44,749 nt of DNA from Alphaproteobacteria bacterium (GTDB lineage: Bacteria > Pseudomonadota > Alphaproteobacteria > Caulobacterales > Maricaulaceae). This document shows, piece after piece, positions 1 to 7,578 of the stretch (its first letter is position 1; each line of letters begins with the position of its first letter). The DNA is taken from NCBI GenBank assembly GCA_018222865.1, contig JAAEZM010000017.1, positions 1-44,749 of the forward strand, written 5' to 3'. Under the pieces are notes generated by a model that saw only the letters and a list, made by a program, of their open reading frames with translations, did not search any database and had not been told where the DNA came from. The position numbers and the translations under genes were made by a program.

Positions 1-80
1 ACGGTAAACCCGCCAATCGCCAGACCGAGAACCAGAAGAGATACACCGCCGAGGCGACCAAAACGCTTGACTGAAGTCAT
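1..80 (-). CDS. 5' end of an exported protein (runs off left edge)
   Basis: Reading leftward from an ATG at 80, an open frame continues to the window edge. Its 26 visible residues begin MTSVKRFGRLGG and continue with a leucine/glycine-rich hydrophobic stretch, which is the form of a signal peptide or first membrane helix. A purine-rich AGGAAAGG lies about 11 bases upstream. No family can be named from so little sequence. The call rests on start, ribosome site and hydrophobic N-terminus only. Confidence 0.45.
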   Translation of the reverse strand, partial: MTSVKRFGRLGGVSLLVLGLAIGGFT

Positions 81-123
81 GATCAATAACGACCTTTCCT
101 ATAGGAGCTGGCATCAGTGATGA

Positions 124-147
124 CAGGCCACACTTAAACGTGGCCTG
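124..147. repeat. 8-bp perfect inverted repeat in the gap before the left-edge gene
   Basis: CAGGCCAC and GTGGCCTG face each other across an 8-base loop; allowing one mismatch the arms extend to 11. It lies in the 127-base gap (81-207) between the left-edge gene and the hydrolase-OsmC gene. It could end the leftward transcript of the hydrolase gene or act as an operator for the left-edge gene. No T-run follows it in either direction, so a standard intrinsic terminator is not supported. AT-rich ACATTACA copies lie beside it. Confidence 0.5.
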
Positions 148-207
148 ACACTTACATTACAATAACATTACAAACGGTAATTCGCCGGAAATGTACGGAA
201 CACGGTC

Positions 208-1428
208 TCAGCCCTGATGCGTACGGATCACGACCGGGCTGTTGAGAGTGCGGTGGACCGGGCATTTATCGGCGATTTCCAGCAGTTTAGCACGCTGTTC
301 AGCATCCAGATCCCCTTCGAACTTCATCGTGCGCTCAATGATGTCGACATTGGTTTCCTGCCCCTCAAGGCAAGCCTCACAATCCTCGGCATGGCCTTTA
401 TTGTGATTAAGGCTGGCGGTAATGCGCGTCACCGGCCACCCCTTGCGTTCGGCATACATCCGCACCGTCATCACACTACACGCCCCCAAAGCCGCATTGA
501 GATAGTGATAGGGTGTTGGACCATTATTCGTGCCTCCGACGGACAATGGTTCGTCCGCCATGGAGACATGCCCATCGGCAACGACGAAATTCTCGAACTT
601 GCCGCGACCGGTTTCTTGAACCACGACTTCGAAGTTCTTTGAGGCGGGAGGCTCGCCGAGCATCTCCTCCTCGACATAGCGCGAAGCCCAGGCGGCAATG
701 ATATCAGCAGCGTGCCAGGCATCCTCCTGACGGGTGAGCAAGTGGTCTGCTCCGTCAAGGCTGACAAAACTCTTAGGGTGTTTGGCCGCTATGAAGAGCT
801 TGGACGCATTGTCGATCGACACCGTCGCATCGACCGGTGAATGCGCGACGAGAAGCGGGCGCTTGAGTGTGGAGATCGCCTCTTCCAGTGTCCGCCCGCG
901 GATATCATCGAGGAATTGCTTCTTGATGGTGAAGGGACGTCCGGCCAGATGGACTTTCGCCAGCCCCTTTTTTTCGATCTCGTCCAGACTGGCTTCAAAC
1001 TGGTGCTTCACATGCTCCGCATCAGAGGGCGCACCCAGGGTCGCAACAGCTTTGACGCTTGGCAGGTCATGGGCTGCAACAATGACCGCTGCACCGCCCA
1101 GACTATGACCAATCAGCAGCGCTGGTGCTTGATGCTCTGCCTCGAGATAGCGGGCGGCGGCGACGAGATCCTCGACATTGGAGGAGAAATTCGTATTGGC
1201 GAAATCGCCCTCGGAATGTCCAAGTCCCGTGAAATCAAACCGAAGAACGGCAATACCGGTCTGGGCCAAGCGCCGCGAGATGCGGTTCGCGGCGAAAATA
1301 TCTTTCGAGCAGGAAAAGCAGTGTGCGAAAACGGCGAAGGCGCGTGGTGTTCCAGCTGGCCATTCCAGCTTCGCGGCCAGCTTGTCGCCCTGTGATCCTG
1401 TAAACTCAACGCGTTCTGAACGAGCCAT
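208..1428 (-). CDS. bifunctional alpha/beta hydrolase - OsmC family fusion protein
   Basis: A 406-residue soluble protein with two domains. Residues about 1-255 are an alpha/beta hydrolase: nucleophile elbow GHSLGG with Ser109, a likely acid at Asp200 (HSPVDATVS) and His229 (DGADHLLT). Residues about 265-406 are an OsmC/Ohr-like domain with the two redox cysteines expected of the family, Cys317 (LGACSVMT) and Cys389 (CPVHRTL). OsmC domains reduce organic hydroperoxides; the hydrolase partner may release or process an esterified substrate, which is inference. This fusion architecture is known in proteobacteria and the length is normal for it. It stands alone, 95 bases downstream of ccmE on the same strand. 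Confidence 0.9.
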   Translation of the reverse strand: MARSERVEFTGSQGDKLAAKLEWPAGTPRAFAVFAHCFSCSKDIFAANRISRRLAQTGIAVLRFDFTGLGHSEGDFANTNFSSNVEDLVAAARYLEAEHQAPALLIGHSLGGAAVIVAAHDLPSVKAVATLGAPSDAEHVKHQFEASLDEIEKKGLAKVHLAGRPFTIKKQFLDDIRGRTLEEAISTLKRPLLVAHSPVDATVSIDNASKLFIAAKHPKSFVSLDGADHLLTRQEDAWHAADIIAAWASRYVEEEMLGEPPASKNFEVVVQETGRGKFENFVVADGHVSMADEPLSVGGTNNGPTPYHYLNAALGACSVMTVRMYAERKGWPVTRITASLNHNKGHAEDCEACLEGQETNVDIIERTMKFEGDLDAEQRAKLLEIADKCPVHRTLNSPVVIRTHQG

Positions 1429-1523
1429 AGCGACCGTCTCCCTAGTCTATCGTCTTTCAAGAGCTAGTGACGCGGCGAGAAAACGCAATTCAATGTGTGA
1501 TGACGATCACGTTAGGTCTTGCG

Positions 1524-1979
1524 CTAGCGCGACTCCGGCTCCGGCTCATCGCCTTCCCAGACACCGGCTTCTCGAAGCGCCTCAGCAACTTCCGGCGGCA
1601 TATAGGTCTCGTCATGCTTTGCCAGAACCGTTTCGGCCGCAAAGACGCCAAGCGTGTCAAAACGCCCTTCAGCGACCACGCCCTGCCCCTCACGAAACAA
1701 GTCCGGCAAAATGCCCGTATAGGTCACACGAACATCCTCGGCGAGATCGGTAATCACGAAGGCATAGCCGGCCTCAGATACTTCCTCGACGGTCCCCTCC
1801 TTGACCAGACCACCGACACGCACTCGCTCGCCCGCCACGGGCGGCTCCCGCATCACATCGCTCGGGCTGTAGAAGAAGACCACAGCATCTTGCAGGGCAA
1901 AAAGGCCCAGAGCGACAGCTGCGACCAGAACAGATCCGGCAGCCGCGATCGTGGCAAGACGGCGATTACGATGACGCAT
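1524..1979 (-). CDS. ccmE: cytochrome c maturation protein CcmE (periplasmic haem chaperone)
   Basis: A 151-residue protein with a short basic N-terminus, one membrane helix at about residues 9-30, and an OB-fold periplasmic domain. CcmE binds haem covalently through a histidine and hands it to the CcmF/H lyase for apocytochrome c. The signature LAKHDETYMPPE is present, with haem-binding His122 and the Tyr126 ligand. Its start overlaps the end of the DUF938 gene by 14 bases, so the two are probably co-transcribed. The usual downstream partners ccmF and ccmH are not here, so this ccmE is separated from the rest of its system. The C-terminus is acidic (EGDEPEPES). Confidence 0.95.
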   Translation of the reverse strand: MRHRNRRLATIAAAGSVLVAAVALGLFALQDAVVFFYSPSDVMREPPVAGERVRVGGLVKEGTVEEVSEAGYAFVITDLAEDVRVTYTGILPDLFREGQGVVAEGRFDTLGVFAAETVLAKHDETYMPPEVAEALREAGVWEGDEPEPESR

Positions 1980-2625
1980 TCGAGGGGACTCCCGGCTGGA
2001 AAATCAATGAGAGGTTATTAGCGGGCATATCCGTACGCGTCAGCGCGGCAAAACCGCCCTCACCCAGCGTGCGGATGACCAGGTCGAGATCGCGGACACC
2101 CCATTGCGGATTTCGGGATTTAAGCGAGCGATCGAAATCGAGATTAGACGGGGCGGTCTTCTCGCCCTCCTTGTAGGGGCCGTAAAGGAAAACCAGCCCG
2201 TCCGGCTTGACTATGGAGGCGGCGCGAGCGGCGAGCGCATTGAGCACGGTGATCGGTGAGATATGGATGACATTAATGCAGACCAGTGCATCAAACCCTT
2301 CAAGGTCATTATCCCAGCCCGGATCGCACAGATCGAGTTCAAGCGGCTGGGCCATCCGACCGTTGAAGTCTTGCGCCCAGGCCGTCTGCGAGGAACGGTA
2401 TTCCGGGTCCGGGTCCGTGGGCTGCCAGAAAATATCCGGGCGGGCCTCAAGAAGCGTTGCCGCATGTTCACCTGTGCCTGATCCGATCTCAAGAACACGG
2501 GCGTCCTGCGGCAGGCGCGGTTCCAGCACGTCGCAAATAGCCTGACGGTTGCGTGCGGCACTTGGCGAATACAGTTTCAAAGCCTGCATCCTCTTGGAGA
2601 CCGGGGCGGTCGGATGATCACTCAT
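1966..2625 (-). CDS. DUF938 family SAM-dependent methyltransferase-like protein
   Basis: A 219-residue cytosolic protein of the DUF938 family. It has a Rossmann-type methyltransferase core: motif I is VLEIGSGTGEHA near residue 45, followed by an acidic loop and the conserved DALVCINVIHISP segment, and then FLYGPYKEGE, which is typical of DUF938. The substrate of this family is not known to me. The gene overlaps ccmE by 14 bases. I chose the ATG at 2625, which gives a short disordered leader before the conserved core (KLYSPSAARN). Confidence 0.88.
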   Translation of the reverse strand: MSDHPTAPVSKRMQALKLYSPSAARNRQAICDVLEPRLPQDARVLEIGSGTGEHAATLLEARPDIFWQPTDPDPEYRSSQTAWAQDFNGRMAQPLELDLCDPGWDNDLEGFDALVCINVIHISPITVLNALAARAASIVKPDGLVFLYGPYKEGEKTAPSNLDFDRSLKSRNPQWGVRDLDLVIRTLGEGGFAALTRTDMPANNLSLIFQPGVPSNASS

Positions 2626-2679
2626 ATCGGCTCAATTAGGGGAGTTGGCAGGTCGCTTCAAGCAAAAGCCTGCAAGGGA

Positions 2680-4053
2680 TTAAGCCGCGGCAGCACTCCC
2701 GCGGCGGCGTAAGGTCGCTGCGATCTCGCCGGCATCTGCGGCTTCAAGGAGACGCGCGGTGATATTGAGGCCTTCCTGCGCCGTTGTCCGGTTCTGCCCT
2801 TCGCTCTTGGCGACCAGATCAACGAGAAGCTCGCCTGCATCCTGCAAGCGTTTAACAGCGGCATCAGCGATACGTTTTTGTGTACTCGCCACCGCAGCGG
2901 CATTGGCGATTTCGCGCGTTTGAGCGGTGAAATAAAGCAGACCCTCGGCGCGGTCCACGGCACTATCAGGCGGTAATTGCGCAGGGATGATCCGACCACT
3001 TTTGCCCCGCCGCGGCTCCGGCAGGCCGGAATCAAGCGCGAGCGGTACTTTCTCGATTATCTTTTCCGCGTTTGTTGAAGCCTCCGCCCGCAAGGAGAAA
3101 AGGGATTGCCCCCAGCGCCCCGCCTTGCGAATACCGAATTCCTTCGTCATGCCGGTCGAATAGGCCACGAAGCGATCGAACAGAGCGAAAGTCGCCTTTG
3201 CTTCCTCAAGCGTCGCCGGAGGATTGCGCAGCCGCGATGCAAAATATCCCGTATCCGCAAGAACAGCATCGCCGACAGCTGCGAGTTCTGTCTTGGACAC
3301 AACGAGATCATCTGAGCGTTTACCGATGCGTTCAACAACACGGAAAATTTCCCACGGGCTCTCCAATCGTCCCATCGCGATGAGCAGGAACCAGACGGCG
3401 GAATCTGGCGCGCTCTCCATTAGCTCCTCATGAACTTCCTTGAGCCGGACGCACAGGTCCTCATCAAGATCAAAGATCTTGGCCGGCAGCCGGTCCAGCG
3501 CTTTGTCGAGTGCTTCGCTATTGGCCCAGAGCGTCACAGCATCGCGCAGCATGTCGCCGCTATCGGCGCCGAAACGTTTCGCAAGCGCGGTCATGTCTTT
3601 GGGCACGCGCTCGGCTTTCTTCACCGCCTCATCCAGAGCCTCGGAAAGCTGTCGGCGGAACTCATACCAAATGGGTTCGCTCGGCGGCTGCTTGCATTTG
3701 CGCGCTGTTTCAATGGTCTGTTTCGCCAATTGACGTCCGAGCCAGCCCCAGATCTTGGAGACCTGATCCGGGCTGAAGCGGGCTCGCGAGGGCGGCACGG
3801 TTTCCGGGTCACCGACAAGCGGCTTCAATGGCGCGAGGAGATAGGCCTTGGCATTGTCACCGGCAGGTTCACGGACGCTTTGTTCGAGCTCGCGGAAAAC
3901 CTCAAGCAAAGCAGCATCGCCATCATTACCCGCCTGCCCCGACTCGGCAGCAGCCACCATAGCTTTGCGTGCATTCACCGGCAGTGAGCGCCACAAGGCT
4001 TCAAGTTTGGCTTTTTGGCTTGGTGACAACTTGCCCATTTCGAGGTCACACAT
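2680..4053 (-). CDS. unrecognised 457-residue protein
   Basis: I do not recognise this protein. It is hydrophilic, rich in Ala, Glu, Lys and Arg, and looks mostly alpha-helical; no signal peptide or membrane helix is visible. The N-terminus (KLSPSQKAKLEALWRSLP) and a C-terminal helical bundle with many Ala/Glu/Arg repeats suggest a scaffold or regulatory protein rather than an enzyme. Codon use matches its neighbours. Two starts are possible: ATG 4053, with GGGAG directly against it, and ATG 4038, with a distant GGAG. It sits alone behind the two-component operon, and its short promoter holds a CtrA-box-like motif (4087-4102) and one GANTC (4076-4080). Confidence 0.75.
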   Translation of the reverse strand: MCDLEMGKLSPSQKAKLEALWRSLPVNARKAMVAAAESGQAGNDGDAALLEVFRELEQSVREPAGDNAKAYLLAPLKPLVGDPETVPPSRARFSPDQVSKIWGWLGRQLAKQTIETARKCKQPPSEPIWYEFRRQLSEALDEAVKKAERVPKDMTALAKRFGADSGDMLRDAVTLWANSEALDKALDRLPAKIFDLDEDLCVRLKEVHEELMESAPDSAVWFLLIAMGRLESPWEIFRVVERIGKRSDDLVVSKTELAAVGDAVLADTGYFASRLRNPPATLEEAKATFALFDRFVAYSTGMTKEFGIRKAGRWGQSLFSLRAEASTNAEKIIEKVPLALDSGLPEPRRGKSGRIIPAQLPPDSAVDRAEGLLYFTAQTREIANAAAVASTQKRIADAAVKRLQDAGELLVDLVAKSEGQNRTTAQEGLNITARLLEAADAGEIAATLRRRGSAAAA

Positions 4054-4086
4054 CTCCCTAGATAAAGGAAGTGTGGACTCATTACG

Positions 4087-4102
4087 GTTAATGACCCTTT
4101 AG
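4087..4102 (-). promoter_or_regulatory. CtrA-box-like motif upstream of the 457-residue unknown gene
   Basis: On the minus strand the bases read CTAA-AGGGTCA-TTAAC, which matches the CtrA consensus TTAA-N7-TTAAC at 8 of 9 fixed positions. It lies 33 bases upstream of the ATG at 4053 and overlaps the stop codon of the histidine kinase gene. A GACTC (GANTC, CcrM methylation motif) sits between it and the start codon. This is a motif match only; chance matches are possible. Confidence 0.35.
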
Positions 4103-5484
4103 CGGGGAGTCGTGGGCAGGCTTACAACCGCAAGCAGGCCGCCCAGTTCAGACCGACCGAGCTCGATTTCGCCGTCATAGGCCTTGGCCAGATCGGCAAC
4201 GATAGACAGCCCCAATCCGGTGCCTGGCGCCTGCTCATCGAGCCGAACGCCTCTTTGTAGTGCGGACTTTTGCTGTTCTTCACTGAGCCCGGGGCCATCA
4301 TCCTCGATACAGATGTTGAGCATGCGATCACCGGAGCGCCGCGCACTCACCCGCACACGGGCCGTCGCCCATTTGCAGGCATTGTCCATGAGATTGCCGA
4401 TCATCTCTTCAAGGTCCTGGCGCTCACCGCGGAAGATCAGTCCCGGCTCAAGCTCAGCGGTAATCTCGACACCCCGGCGCTGATAGATTTTCTGAAGCGT
4501 ACGGGTGAGATCGCTGACCACCATGGCCGCCTCGGTGCGCGCGCCGATCGCTTTCGCGTGAGCGGCGGCGCGGGCTCGGCGCAAGTGATGGTCCACTTGC
4601 GACGCCATGATGCCTGTCTGCTTTTCCACCAGACGCGCCATATCACCCTGAGCAGTTCGGGCTTCATTGGTCAGGACAGCGAGCGGCGTTTTTAGCGCGT
4701 GGGCCAGATTTCCGACGTGGGTCCGTGATCGCTCCACCAGCTCGCGCGAATGATCAAGTGTCGCATTAAGCTCTTCAGCGAGAGGCCCGAGTTCCTCCGG
4801 AAACTCACCCTCCACGCGCTCGGCATTGCCCTCGCGCACATCCGCCACAGACGCTCGCATCCGCAGGACCGGTTCCAGACCAATACGAACCTGAACGAAC
4901 ACGCCTGCTGCGATGAGCGCGGCAAAGAGCAGGAACATCAAACCTGATGTGATGCCAAAGTTACGGACTTCCCGATCCGCCGGCGCGCGGTCTTCTGCCG
5001 CCATGGCGAGTATCAGCCCGGTCTGACTTGGCAATTGCACCGCCTGTCCCACCACACGAAGAGGCGCGCCTTCTGGGCCTTTGACATCAACAGACAGGAT
5101 CTGGCCGGGCGCGGCGCGAGCGTCTTCAAGAAGCTGCGCTGGCAAAGCCAATTGCTCATCCCATAGCGAGCGAGAGATCAACAGGACTTCCGGCTCCTGC
5201 TCAGCCAGGTCGGGCAAGCGCACCAGCTCCCAGTACCGACCGGAGAAGACGCGGCTATAGTCCGGGTCAGAGGGACGCCTGGCCAGAACCAAATCCCCCT
5301 CAGGGCCGGTTTCTGCGGCGGCAACGAGCGCACCGACAACACTGGTTAGACGACTATCGACGCTTTGCAGGATGGAGCGTTGGTAAAGTGCGGTCAGCGC
5401 GACCGCACCTGCCAATAGAAGCACAAGGGCCCAGGCCGCAGCACCCGCAAACAGACGAAAAGCGAGTGAGCGGCGTAAAATCAC
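4099..5484 (-). CDS. PhoQ-like transmembrane sensor histidine kinase
   Basis: A 461-residue sensor kinase. TM1 spans about residues 10-34, a periplasmic sensor region runs to about 174, TM2 spans about 178-200, and a HAMP-like linker follows. The dimerisation box is NLAHALKTPLAVL with phospho-acceptor His262. The ATPase domain has an N box (NLMDNACKWA), G1 (DDGPGL) and G2 (GTGLGL). The HALKTP form of the H box is typical of PhoQ-like kinases. It starts with GTG overlapping the response regulator stop by four bases (GTGA), so the pair is translationally coupled. The signal is unknown; the PhoQ comparison suggests cations or envelope stress, which is inference. Confidence 0.9.
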   Translation of the reverse strand: MILRRSLAFRLFAGAAAWALVLLLAGAVALTALYQRSILQSVDSRLTSVVGALVAAAETGPEGDLVLARRPSDPDYSRVFSGRYWELVRLPDLAEQEPEVLLISRSLWDEQLALPAQLLEDARAAPGQILSVDVKGPEGAPLRVVGQAVQLPSQTGLILAMAAEDRAPADREVRNFGITSGLMFLLFAALIAAGVFVQVRIGLEPVLRMRASVADVREGNAERVEGEFPEELGPLAEELNATLDHSRELVERSRTHVGNLAHALKTPLAVLTNEARTAQGDMARLVEKQTGIMASQVDHHLRRARAAAHAKAIGARTEAAMVVSDLTRTLQKIYQRRGVEITAELEPGLIFRGERQDLEEMIGNLMDNACKWATARVRVSARRSGDRMLNICIEDDGPGLSEEQQKSALQRGVRLDEQAPGTGLGLSIVADLAKAYDGEIELGRSELGGLLAVVSLPTTPR

Positions 5485-6158
5485 GAGACAGGTCGTACCG
5501 CCGGATCGACGAGGCGATAACCCAGACCGCGCACGGTCTCGATACGGTCCGAGCCAATCTTCTTGCGCAGACGGCCGACAAAGACCTCAATCGTATTGCT
5601 GTCGCGATCAAAGTCCTGATCATAGATGTGCTCGACCAGTTCCGTTCGAGAGATCACTCGATCCTGATGATGCGCGAGATAGCTGAGCATGCGGAACTCA
5701 TGCGACGTCACTTTGACCGGTGCACCATCGATGAAGACGCGCGCGCCCTTTGTGTCGATGCTGAGGGTTCCGCAATCAATCGTCGAGGAGGCATGACCGG
5801 CCGCACGGCGGGTCAGCGCGCGCAAACGCGCCAGCAATTCTTCCGTGTGGAAAGGCTTGGTAAGATAGTCATCAGCACCCGCGTCGAAACCGGCGACTTT
5901 TTCACTCCAGCGATCCCGCGCTGTGAGGATCAGAACCGGGAAATCCCGACCATCTGAACGCCAGCGCTCGAGAACGCTGACACCATCCAACTTGGGCAGA
6001 CCAAGATCGAGCACGACCACATCATAGGGCTCGGTATCGCCAAGAAAATGACCATCTTCGCCGTCCAGCGCACTGTCCACGGCATAACCGGTATCCTCCA
6101 GCGCGCGGCCGAGCTGGCGGTTCAGATCCGGATCATCTTCAACGATCAATACGCGCAT
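5481..6158 (-). CDS. OmpR/PhoP-family response regulator
   Basis: A 225-residue DNA-binding response regulator. The receiver domain (about 1-115) has the acidic pocket VEDDPDL, phospho-acceptor Asp51 (VVLDLGLPKLDG) and the conserved Lys in YLTKPFHTEE. The C-terminal winged helix (about 125-220) shows the OmpR pattern LTSHEFRML-like (KVTSHEFRML) and NTIEVFVGRLRKKIG. It is the cognate regulator of the kinase that follows with a 4-base overlap. A PepSY gene lies 8 bases upstream and is probably first in the operon. Confidence 0.94.
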   Translation of the reverse strand: MRVLIVEDDPDLNRQLGRALEDTGYAVDSALDGEDGHFLGDTEPYDVVVLDLGLPKLDGVSVLERWRSDGRDFPVLILTARDRWSEKVAGFDAGADDYLTKPFHTEELLARLRALTRRAAGHASSTIDCGTLSIDTKGARVFIDGAPVKVTSHEFRMLSYLAHHQDRVISRTELVEHIYDQDFDRDSNTIEVFVGRLRKKIGSDRIETVRGLGYRLVDPAVRPVS

Positions 6159-6166
6159 GGGAGCTC

Positions 6167-6508
6167 CTACCTTTCGTACAGTATACGGCCGGTGCGCGCA
6201 TCCGCCACAACATCTACGCGACGACCGTCAGCAGTGAGGATCTTCACCACGTAACGCGGGTCACTCCCACCCTCCAGCTCAGCATCGAGAACCTGGGCGT
6301 TGGGATAGCGCTGGCGCACCTGACTGATCACTCGGATTGCCGGCACGACATCACCGCTATTCCGGCTGTCGCGTGCCTGGCCCGCCGTGTAGCGGTCGCG
6401 CATGTCACTATTCTGCAATTCGGCGAAAACCGTCGCTGGGTCCGCAGCGAATGCCGGAGTACAGGTGAGTGACAGAAGGCTTGTCAGAATGATCAGCTTT
6501 TTCAACAT
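6167..6508 (-). CDS. exported PepSY-domain protein
   Basis: A 113-residue periplasmic protein from the ATG at 6508, chosen because it puts a clean signal peptide at the N-terminus (MLKKLIILTSLLSLTCTPAFA, cleaved after AFA). The mature part is a PepSY-type domain that ends in YVVKILTADGRRVDVVADARTGRILYER in two blocks, matching the family's DGR-x-V-x-VDA-x-TG pattern. It lies 8 bases ahead of the response regulator. PepSY genes often sit with PhoPQ-like systems and may modulate the sensor or a periplasmic protease; the role here is inference. A CtrA-like motif of lower quality (TGAA-N7-TTAAC, 6544-6559) lies 35 bases upstream. Confidence 0.85.
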   Translation of the reverse strand: MLKKLIILTSLLSLTCTPAFAADPATVFAELQNSDMRDRYTAGQARDSRNSGDVVPAIRVISQVRQRYPNAQVLDAELEGGSDPRYVVKILTADGRRVDVVADARTGRILYER

Positions 6509-6597
6509 GCCACCAAACTCCCACAGCACCTCTGAACCGTGGCTGAACAAGGCTTTAACAATTCCCAAACCTTGCAAACCACCAGGGCTAAACCTTT

Positions 6598-7506
6598 CTA
6601 GCGCAACCCTTTTCGCGGGTCATAACCACGCGGTGGGGTCCAGGTTTCCAGGAAAGCGCGCAAAGCGTCGTCCCGGTCCGGCACAGCAACCATCAGCCGA
6701 ATGATCTGATCACCGCGCCCGCCCTTCTGTCCAGCAAACCCTTTGCCACGCAGGCGGAGCAATGTGCCACTGCTTGACCCTTCGGGGACGCGGACATCTA
6801 CATCGCCATCAATTGTCGGCACGCGGATCTTGGCGCCGAGGGCAGCTTCGCGAAGTGAAATCGGCAGGTCGAGGCGGACATTCTGGCCATCGCGGGAGAA
6901 ATAACGATGTTCGGCGATCCGCAGCTCGACCAAGGCATCCCCCGGATTACCGCCATTTGGCGAGGCCTGTCCTTGACCACGCAATCGCAGGACCTGGCCG
7001 TCATCAGCGCCCGCTGGCACCGCGACATCCACTGAACGCCCGCCCGGCAGGACGACGCGATGCTTGCCACCTTTGGCCGCCTGCATGAAATCTAGGGTCA
7101 GGGTCTGACGGACATCCCCGCCCTTGCGGCGCGGTGGCGGCGGGCCACCACGGCCGTCATTTGCCGTACCGAAATCGGTAAACAGATCCGAGAAGATATC
7201 GCCCAGATCATCAAAACCGCGCCCGCGACCCTGACGAAAATTGAACGGCCCGCGTTGGCCTGCCGCTCCGCCCTGGCGAAACTGCGGCCCAAAACCCGCC
7301 CGCGCAGCAGCATCATACTCTGCACGCTTCTCAGCATCCGAGAGAATCGCAAAGGCCGCGGAAACAGCCTTGAAGCGCTCTTCCGCCTTGGCATCACCCG
7401 GATTGGCATCGGGATGCAATTCCTTGGCGAGCTTGCGATACGCACTGCGGATCTCATCCTGGCTCGCGGTCTTGGCAACACCTAATGTCTTGTACGGATC
7501 GTCCAT
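6598..7506 (-). CDS. DnaJ-class co-chaperone (CbpA-like, no zinc finger)
   Basis: A 302-residue type II J protein that stimulates the ATPase of DnaK. The J domain (about 3-68) contains the essential His-Pro-Asp at residues 31-33 (KELHPDANPG). A glycine/phenylalanine-rich linker with RGRGFDDLGDIFSDLF follows. The two C-terminal beta domains (about 125-290) have the conserved G-x-GFAGQKGGRGD form, and there is no CxxCxGxG zinc finger. The family is usually about 300 residues, so it is full length. It lies immediately downstream of the GTA cluster on the same strand, but a 72-base gap separates them and co-transcription is not shown. Confidence 0.93.
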   Translation of the reverse strand: MDDPYKTLGVAKTASQDEIRSAYRKLAKELHPDANPGDAKAEERFKAVSAAFAILSDAEKRAEYDAAARAGFGPQFRQGGAAGQRGPFNFRQGRGRGFDDLGDIFSDLFTDFGTANDGRGGPPPPRRKGGDVRQTLTLDFMQAAKGGKHRVVLPGGRSVDVAVPAGADDGQVLRLRGQGQASPNGGNPGDALVELRIAEHRYFSRDGQNVRLDLPISLREAALGAKIRVPTIDGDVDVRVPEGSSSGTLLRLRGKGFAGQKGGRGDQIIRLMVAVPDRDDALRAFLETWTPPRGYDPRKGLR

Positions 7507-7578
7507 ACAATTGGGCCCTCAAGCTGAACTACTAGCCTTGCATGTAAGAGGCTTCGGCTTCATTCGCAAAGCATGGCT

